This document shows, one piece after another, positions 7,250-11,949 of a stretch of DNA of 11,949 nucleotides. Under the pieces are notes generated by a model that saw only the letters and a program-made list of their open reading frames with translations, was not told where the DNA came from and ran no database searches. The translations under genes were made by a program, and so were the position numbers. The DNA lies in contig DAHWKF010000043.1 in the NCBI GenBank assembly GCA_027343785.1, positions 1 to 11,949 on the forward strand. Reading direction: 5' to 3'. This DNA comes from Leptospirillum sp. (GTDB taxonomy: Bacteria; Nitrospirota; Leptospirillia; Leptospirillales; Leptospirillaceae). Every line of letters begins with the position of its first letter. The first letter of the stretch is position 1.

Positions 7250-7540
7250 CTATATCTCAGATGCCAGAGAGATGATCGTCTGTTTCAGGACTGTGACGCG
7301 GACTTCCGGTGCCACTTCCAACTCGACGGTCCGGTCTCCCAGCGAGACGACATTTCCGATCAGGCCTCCAGAAAGAAGGACCCTGTCCCCGACCTTCAGC
7401 TCGGCCAGAAATGTCTGGTGTTTTTTCTGACGTCGCTTTTGGGGAAGTATGATCAGCAAGTACAAAAAAACCACAAAGAGAAGAATAGGGAGAAGATTCA
7501 GCAAAGCGGAGGTTCCGCCTGTCGGTGCCTGGGCATTCAT
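7250..7540 (-). CDS. yajC: Sec translocase accessory protein YajC
   Basis: YajC is a small inner-membrane protein that associates with SecDF and the SecYEG holo-translocon. The 96 residues show one membrane helix (about 13-33, LLNLLPILLFVVFLYLLIIL). A basic cytoplasmic stretch, PQKRRQKKHQTF (33-44), follows, then the family signature LKVGDRVLLSGGLIGNV (48-64) and a short beta-rich tail. Length and layout are standard. ATG 7540 overlaps the tgt stop as ATGA and has AAAGGGG 6 bases upstream, inside the end of tgt. The order tgt-yajC-secD-secF is one of the commonest conserved clusters in bacteria and supports the call. Confidence 0.96.
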   Translation of the reverse strand: MNAQAPTGGTSALLNLLPILLFVVFLYLLIILPQKRRQKKHQTFLAELKVGDRVLLSGGLIGNVVSLGDRTVELEVAPEVRVTVLKQTIISLASEI

Positions 7541-8673
7541 GAAAGACCCCTTTCAGTCATTTGGAATGAATCGATTTTGTTCTGGGACCATTTCCGGAAA
7601 TTGCCGGCCCTGATTTCTGCCCGGGCCTGCTTCATCAAGTCCAGATAAAAAGACAGATTGTGAATCGTATTCAGGATGGGACCCAGCATCTCCCCGTTCC
7701 TGAAAAGGTGATGTATATAAGACCGGGAATAGTGTTTGCAAACCGCGCATGAACATCGCGGGTCGAGAGGGGAATCATCCTGTTCGTAGCGGGCGTTCCG
7801 GATGACAACACGCCCGGATTGGGTAAAGACCATCCCGTTCCTTCCGTTACGTGTCGGCAAAACACAATCGAACAGGTCTACACCCCGTTCGATTCCGGCC
7901 AAGAGGTCTTCTGGATAGCCGATCCCCATCAGGTAACGGGGCTTGTCGGTGTCCAGTTCCCGAAGGGTCTCAAAAACAACGTTGTTCCGTTCTTCAAAAG
8001 ACTCCCCGATGCCAAGACCTCCTATACCGAACCCGGCAAAAGTCTGGCCATCCTTCCCTTTCATGGAGCGAAGGGAGATGGCGCTCGACTTTCTGGCGTC
8101 CAGATCGGTCCCTCCCTGCACGATGCCAAGAACCGCGTCCTCCGGACCGGATACATCCAAAGACCTTTGGGCCCATCGTAACGTTCTGGCATGGGCATCC
8201 CGCAAATCCTCAGGAGAAGAAACGGGATCGACAAGATGATCAAGGACCATGATCAGGTCAATTCCCATGGAACGTCCGAGAATCACGACATCTTCCGGAG
8301 AAAGGAAGACGTTTCGCCCATCATAGGGTGACTGGAAAAATACTCCTTCTTCCCTGACCTTGACGGAACCTTTCAGGCTATAAACCTGATACCCTCCGCT
8401 GTCTGAAAGGACAGGGCCATCCCAGCCCATGAAGCAGGCGATGCCCCCTGCCCCACGGACAACGGACTCTCCCGGACGGAGCCAGAGATGAAACAGGTTG
8501 ACCAATATGATCTGCGCCCCTGTTCCACGAATCTGATCCGCTGTGAGTCCCCGGACGGTCCCCCGGGTTCCGACCGGCATGAACGCCGGTGTTTCAAAGG
8601 ACCCATGATCCGTACTCACCCTGCCTGTCCGGGCTGAAGATGGGGATCCCCCGCAATCGACCTGAAATTTCAC
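7537..8673 (-). CDS. tgt: tRNA-guanine transglycosylase (queuosine pathway), with altered pocket residues
   Basis: Tgt swaps guanine-34 of GUN-anticodon tRNAs for preQ1 (or queuine in some lineages). The 378 residues align with Zymomonas Tgt at an almost constant offset of 11. Matching residues are SDSGGYQVYSL with general acid/base Asp91 (Asp102 in Zymomonas), the nucleophile Asp269 in DLFDCVLPTRNGR (Asp280), and the zinc ligands Cys307, Cys309, Cys312 and His338. GGLGIGES at 218-225 is the base-binding loop. The usual DEC(T/L)PYP segment of bacterial enzymes is replaced by DHLVDPVSS (145-153), so the pocket residues Glu157 and Cys158 become His146 and Leu147. The start is GTG 8673, overlapping the argS stop by four bases. 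The in-register ATG two bases earlier is useless because TGA follows it. The ribosome binding site is weak, so coupling to argS is likely. Confidence 0.96.
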   Translation of the reverse strand: MKFQVDCGGSPSSARTGRVSTDHGSFETPAFMPVGTRGTVRGLTADQIRGTGAQIILVNLFHLWLRPGESVVRGAGGIACFMGWDGPVLSDSGGYQVYSLKGSVKVREEGVFFQSPYDGRNVFLSPEDVVILGRSMGIDLIMVLDHLVDPVSSPEDLRDAHARTLRWAQRSLDVSGPEDAVLGIVQGGTDLDARKSSAISLRSMKGKDGQTFAGFGIGGLGIGESFEERNNVVFETLRELDTDKPRYLMGIGYPEDLLAGIERGVDLFDCVLPTRNGRNGMVFTQSGRVVIRNARYEQDDSPLDPRCSCAVCKHYSRSYIHHLFRNGEMLGPILNTIHNLSFYLDLMKQARAEIRAGNFRKWSQNKIDSFQMTERGLS

Positions 8674-10457
8674 ATGACATCCGGTGCGGAAATTCCCAAT
8701 AAACCCAAGCCTGTTTTCAGAATCCGCCCCACGGCAACGGAGAGGCCGATACGCGCAACCATGATCTTCTTGTCATGGAGCTCCTGCGACAGAATCCGGT
8801 GGTGAAAATAAAAATGATGGTAATGTCCGGCCAAGTCCGTCAGGTATTCCGTCAAGGGGTGAATTTCAAGGGAGCGAGAAGCTTCGTTCAGGACATAGGA
8901 GAACCGATCCAGAATTCGGACCAACTCCCTTTCGGCAGGCTCCGACAGGGCCTCCAGGTCGGCCGATTTCCAGACCACAGGAATCTCAACCCCTCTTGAC
9001 TGGGCTTGTCGAAGGAGACTCCTCACCCTGGCGTGGGCATACTGGACATAATAGACAGGATTATCCATGGAACGTTCCTTCGCCTTGTTCAGGTCAAATT
9101 CCACGGAGGATTCGTGCGATCGAACCAGATAGGAAAAACGGGTGGCATCCACTCCCACCTCATCGAGGACCTCCCGAAGGGTGACAAATTCTCCTCCTCT
9201 CGTCGACATGCTGACCGGACGTCCATCCCTCACAAGGCTGACAAGCTGAATCAGGGCGACGCGAAATTCGACCGGTCGATCCAGGAGATCCGACAATGTC
9301 CTGATTGCTGCGTTCATTCTGGGGATATAACCGTGATGATCGGCACCCCAGACATCCACGAGAAGATCAAACCCCTGTTGAATTTTTTGGGCATGGTAGG
9401 CGATGTCGGCGGCAAAATAGGTCAGCCGACCGTCGCTCCGCAGGAGGACGCGATCCTTGTCATCCCCTAAAAGCGTTGTCCGAAGCCAAAGGGCCCCTTC
9501 TGATTCAAAGACGTCCGGTACATTTCCTTTTTCATTCCGGCCTGAAGCTTCGCGTATCCTGGCAATCCAGAGAGTGATGGCGTCCGTTCCCGGGCCTTCT
9601 GACGGTCGATGCAGGTCCTTTTCGGAGAAAAACGTATCAAATGCCACACCAAATTGCCGAAGATCTTCCCTGATACCCTCCATGATCCGGCTCTGCGCGA
9701 TCTCGGTAAACTTTCCGAGGTATTCATCCTCCGGCGCAAGAGGATCCAGAGCGTTCCGGGCTTCCTGTTCTGTCAGGAGACCGGGGGTATCCAGAATAAG
9801 CCGGGCTAAATCTCGTATGTAATCTCCCTTATAAGGAGTTCCGCCTTTCAGAAAGGCTTCCTCTTCCTTCTGGGGAACCTCACGGATCAGCTTCCGCCAG
9901 GCCAGGCAGGTCGAGCGCCCGAGCATCTCCATCTGGTTGCCGGCATCATTGATGTAATATTCGGTTTTGACCTCATGACCGACTGCCTTCAGTATTCGGG
10001 AAAGCGCGTCTCCATAAGCGGCTCCACGTCCATGTCCGACATGTAGCGGACCCGTGGGGTTGGCGCTGACAAATTCAAGCAGGATTTTCCTTTTTGAATC
10101 TTCCGGAATGACAGGGTCACTTGTTTCGTCGAGGGCTTTCAGGAGAGCGTCCCGAATGGACTGTTCGGAAAATATGAAATTCAGATACCCGGGGCCCGCA
10201 ATCTCGATCGATTGAAAGAGGGATGCATCCATCAGCTCCTGGCGGAGGGATTCGGCGATTTTCCGCGGTGGTAGCTTCAAGAGGGGAGCCAGATGCATGG
10301 CTACCGGTGTTGAAATTTCCCCGAAGCCTTCCTTTTTCGGAAACTCCAGCCGGATTCCTTTCGGCAAGAGCGTCGACAAATCTTCCGCTAGGCCAATTTC
10401 TTTCATATAAGACCTTATCGCCGCAGCCGCAAGGTCTCGCACCCAATATTCAAGCAC
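8670..10457 (-). CDS. argS: Arginyl-tRNA synthetase
   Basis: Charges tRNA-Arg with arginine using ATP; class I synthetase, cytoplasmic. The 595 residues are within the normal range. An N-terminal ArgRS additional domain (about 1-95) includes GFGEISTPVAMHLA (44-57). The HIGH-type motif is ANPTGPLHVGHGRGAAYGDA (132-151), followed by YYINDAGNQMEMLGRS (167-182). LTYFAADIAYH (345-355) and VWGADHHGYIPRM (369-381) are also present. The second active-site signature is the relaxed form PVSMSTRGGEFVTL (414-427), common in ArgRS. The C-terminal anticodon-binding helical domain has NPVYYVQYAHARVRSLLRQA (466-485). The start is GTG 10457, fixed by TAGGAG 5 bases upstream. It is the first gene after a predicted promoter and overlaps tgt by 4 bases, so it probably heads the argS-tgt-sec-recJ-rel transcript. 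Confidence 0.97.
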   Translation of the reverse strand: MLEYWVRDLAAAAIRSYMKEIGLAEDLSTLLPKGIRLEFPKKEGFGEISTPVAMHLAPLLKLPPRKIAESLRQELMDASLFQSIEIAGPGYLNFIFSEQSIRDALLKALDETSDPVIPEDSKRKILLEFVSANPTGPLHVGHGRGAAYGDALSRILKAVGHEVKTEYYINDAGNQMEMLGRSTCLAWRKLIREVPQKEEEAFLKGGTPYKGDYIRDLARLILDTPGLLTEQEARNALDPLAPEDEYLGKFTEIAQSRIMEGIREDLRQFGVAFDTFFSEKDLHRPSEGPGTDAITLWIARIREASGRNEKGNVPDVFESEGALWLRTTLLGDDKDRVLLRSDGRLTYFAADIAYHAQKIQQGFDLLVDVWGADHHGYIPRMNAAIRTLSDLLDRPVEFRVALIQLVSLVRDGRPVSMSTRGGEFVTLREVLDEVGVDATRFSYLVRSHESSVEFDLNKAKERSMDNPVYYVQYAHARVRSLLRQAQSRGVEIPVVWKSADLEALSEPAERELVRILDRFSYVLNEASRSLEIHPLTEYLTDLAGHYHHFYFHHRILSQELHDKKIMVARIGLSVAVGRILKTGLGLLGISAPDVM

Positions 10458-10462
10458 TATAA

Positions 10463-10468
10463 CTCCTA
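10463..10468 (-). promoter_or_regulatory. Shine-Dalgarno site that fixes the GTG start of argS
   Basis: TAGGAG on the minus strand, separated from the GTG at 10457 by five bases (TTATA). It settles the start on this non-ATG codon. Confidence 0.75.
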
Positions 10469-10520
10469 AGGGTTTCTCAAAACATCCGGAACTTTCTGAA
10501 CGAAAAGGGGCAATTTTTGC

Positions 10521-10549
10521 ATCGTATCATGATCGGCCGATTCTCTCAA
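10521..10549 (-). promoter_or_regulatory. Predicted sigma70-type promoter upstream of argS
   Basis: On the minus strand, TTGAGA (10549-10544; five of six to the -35 consensus) is followed after exactly 17 bases by TACGAT (10526-10521; four of six to the -10 consensus). A TG one base upstream of the -10 gives an extended -10. Transcription would start near 10514 and leave a leader of about 57 bases before argS. It lies in the largest intergenic gap of the window, where a promoter is expected. Only motif match and position support it. Confidence 0.6.
10532..10541. repeat. 10-base perfect palindrome inside the argS promoter spacer
   Basis: ATCGGCCGAT reads the same on both strands and lies between the predicted -35 and -10 boxes. 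A dimeric repressor or activator could bind there. A palindrome this short can also arise by chance, so the operator role is only a suggestion. Confidence 0.3.
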
Positions 10550-10570
10550 TTATGGCCGGGCGGAACGGGG

Positions 10571-11623
10571 TTAGGAAGGGCGGGGGGTTTTCCTTGAACG
10601 AACATCGGAAAGATCGCGGGGATAGGGGAAAAGTGCTTTGTAGGGGTAAGGGAAATAATGGCCGGCCAAGTAAAGTTCCCTGCCATGGCGTGCGATCATG
10701 AGGGCATTGTCTCTTGCAAGCGGTATGGGGGAGAGGCGGAGAACCATTCCGCATGCCAATGCAAGTTCCTCCAGTCGGGAACGCAACAAAGCGTTGGCGC
10801 TGACCCCCCCTCCCACCAGTAAAACTTCGGGGGATTCGCATGCAACAATTTTTTCCATCCTGTCCATCACATGCGAAACGATGGCCTGCTGAAGGGAAGC
10901 CGCTAGCTGGGGACGCGTCAGGGGAGTAATCCCGACTTTCTGGACCAGGAGGGCAAAGGCGGTTTTCAGACCGCTAAAACTGAAATCCCAGGGACTTTCC
11001 GTCCGGATATTCTTCCGGGTCAGGGGCAACAGGGGTAAAGTGTTTCGAAGGGCTTCCTTCTGGATGGACGGGCCTCCCGGATAAGATAGCCCAAGGATTT
11101 TTGCCCCTTTGTCGAATGCTTCCCCCGCGGCATCGTCAACCGTCTGGGAAAGGAGGATCAGTTCAGGCCATTTGTCAATCCTGAAAAGATGGGTGTGCCC
11201 CCCCGATATCACAAGCCCGATCGCTTTACCACGGATTTCATCAGCGGATTCGACACAGGCTCTCAGGTGGGCCCCGATATGATCAACTCCAATGAGCGGT
11301 AACTTCAGGGGAGCGGCCAATCCTTTGGCATAAGCCATTCCCGTCAAGAGAGAGCCCAGTAAACCTGGTCCTCGTGTGACGGCAACCCCGGCCAACTGTC
11401 CCGGACGGGTTCTCGACACGCTGAAAGCCTCCCGGACTAGCGAAGGGAGAACGTCTACATGTGCCCTGGAGGCAACCTCCGGAACAACTCCACCAAAACT
11501 CTCATGGAGATTTTCCTGAGAATGGATCCGGTGAAACAAAACGGCCCCGGTCATGTCGACCAGGGCCACAGATGTATCGTCACACGATGTTTCAATTCCA
11601 ATGATCAACGCTGGTGCATCCAA
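10571..11623 (-). CDS. tsaD: tRNA N6-threonylcarbamoyladenosine (t6A) transferase subunit TsaD
   Basis: TsaD, with TsaB and TsaE, transfers threonylcarbamoyl from TC-AMP to A37 of ANN-decoding tRNAs. The 350 residues show the ASKHA-fold signatures in order: IIGIETSCDDTSVA (7-20), TRGPGLLGSLLTGMAYAKGL (83-102), the metal-binding His pair in VDHIGAHLRA (His115, His119), and VISGGHTHL (138-146). Then come DDAAGEAFDKGAKILGLSYP (163-182), FSFSGLKTA (214-222), VGGGVSAN (270-277) and LARDNALMIA (302-311) with the third metal ligand Asp305. The Glu usual in the HxEGH motif is absent (HIGAH). The start is TTG 11623, six bases after the clp stop and in the same frame; its ribosome binding site is weak (AGG about 12 bases upstream). 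A second TTG five codons later is the only close alternative. tsaB and tsaE are not in the window. Confidence 0.96.
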   Translation of the reverse strand: MDAPALIIGIETSCDDTSVALVDMTGAVLFHRIHSQENLHESFGGVVPEVASRAHVDVLPSLVREAFSVSRTRPGQLAGVAVTRGPGLLGSLLTGMAYAKGLAAPLKLPLIGVDHIGAHLRACVESADEIRGKAIGLVISGGHTHLFRIDKWPELILLSQTVDDAAGEAFDKGAKILGLSYPGGPSIQKEALRNTLPLLPLTRKNIRTESPWDFSFSGLKTAFALLVQKVGITPLTRPQLAASLQQAIVSHVMDRMEKIVACESPEVLLVGGGVSANALLRSRLEELALACGMVLRLSPIPLARDNALMIARHGRELYLAGHYFPYPYKALFPYPRDLSDVRSRKTPRPS

Positions 11624-11629
11624 AAAATA

Positions 11630-11949
11630 TCAGCCTATGCCTGCCATGACATCTTCTTCGAGAAACACCGGTTGCCCTTCCCGCAGGACAACCCGAATTT
11701 TCTGGGACTCCTTGAAACGCCCTGCGATAATCATTTCGGACAGCCTGTCCTCGATATGCCGTTGAATTGCGCGCCTCATCGGTCTGGCACCATAATGGGG
11801 TTCATAGCCTTCCTTGACAAGCCATTTTCTGACTTCAGGATCAATTTCCACTACCAGGTTCTTCTCTCCAAGACGTTTGTTGAGATCGGCAATTCTGAGG
11901 TCGACAATAGCCTCCAGATGCGCTTCCAGCAATGGATGGAAGATGACGG
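11630..11949 (-). CDS. clpC: C-terminal end of a ClpB/ClpC-type AAA+ ATPase (partial, runs off the right edge)
   Basis: The last 106 codons of a Hsp100 ATPase that unfolds proteins, probably for the ClpP protease. The frame is open to the window edge, so the true start lies outside. The visible part begins with VIFHPLLEAHL, the start of the Clp C-terminal (D2-small) domain. It continues with EGYEPHYGARPMRRAIQRHI, the hallmark GARP sensor-2 region whose Arg contacts nucleotide, then IEDRLSEMIIAGRF, and ends in AGIG. The IEDxLSE..I.G.F pattern is closer to ClpC than to ClpB, but the domains that separate them (N-domain, middle domain, ClpP loop) are not visible, so the symbol is tentative. tsaD follows after 6 bases, suggesting co-transcription. 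Confidence 0.85.
   Translation of the reverse strand, partial: VIFHPLLEAHLEAIVDLRIADLNKRLGEKNLVVEIDPEVRKWLVKEGYEPHYGARPMRRAIQRHIEDRLSEMIIAGRFKESQKIRVVLREGQPVFLEEDVMAGIG

Noticed and set aside
10458..10520. T-box, riboswitch or attenuator before argS
   Set aside because: The leader is only about 57 bases, with no T-box sequence and no strong stem followed by a T run.
10510..10520. Small inverted repeat GCAA-AAA-TTGC near the predicted argS transcription start
   Set aside because: A four-pair stem with a three-base loop is too weak to call a terminator or operator.
10550..10585. Intrinsic terminator after tsaD
   Set aside because: The stretch is C-rich on the minus strand but I cannot fold a convincing GC stem, and no T tract follows. 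Read-through into argS is possible.
11630..11932. A free-standing 100-residue gene starting at TTG 11932
   Set aside because: The frame is open to the window edge and the residues before 11932 continue the Clp C-terminal domain, so this is the end of a larger gene.

Overview
The window is a dense block of housekeeping genes, all read from the minus strand, so transcription runs from the right edge to the left edge. From 5' to 3' on that strand it holds: the C-terminal end of a ClpB/ClpC-type ATPase, tsaD, argS, tgt, yajC, secD, secF, an unrecognised 37-residue membrane ORF, recJ, a bifunctional relA/spoT, and the first 193 codons of an fdhE-like gene that leaves the window. No rRNA, tRNA, insertion sequence, CRISPR array or phage gene was seen. 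The longest stretch without a called gene is about 113 bases, between tsaD and argS.

The organism is a bacterium of moderate GC content, a little above 50% by eye. The order tgt-yajC-secD-secF is widespread in Gram-negative and deep-branching phyla. The continuation into recJ and relA resembles the Firmicutes order secDF-...-recJ-apt-relA, but without apt. Separate SecD and SecF proteins and moderate GC would fit Nitrospirota (for example a Leptospirillum-like lineage) or a deltaproteobacterial lineage. That placement is an impression from protein style, not a demonstrated assignment.

Layout: clp and tsaD are 6 bases apart. The 113-base gap after tsaD carries a good sigma70-type promoter (TTGAGA, 17 bases, then TACGAT with a TG extension) and a strong ribosome binding site before a GTG-started argS. 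From argS on, genes are packed as one likely transcript: 4-base overlaps at argS/tgt and tgt/yajC, about 50 bases before secD and before secF, 14 bases before the small ORF, 10 before recJ, a 44-base recJ/relA overlap, and 1 base before fdhE. Five of the ten start codons are GTG or TTG.

The genes fall into four functions. Translation and tRNA modification: ArgRS, TsaD for t6A, Tgt for queuosine. Protein export: YajC, SecD, SecF. DNA repair and stringent response: RecJ, Rel. Protein quality control and redox-enzyme maturation: Clp, FdhE. The least expected items are the small single-span membrane ORF between secF and recJ, an 18-codon mini-ORF bridging secD and secF by stop/start overlaps at both ends, and an altered substrate pocket in Tgt.
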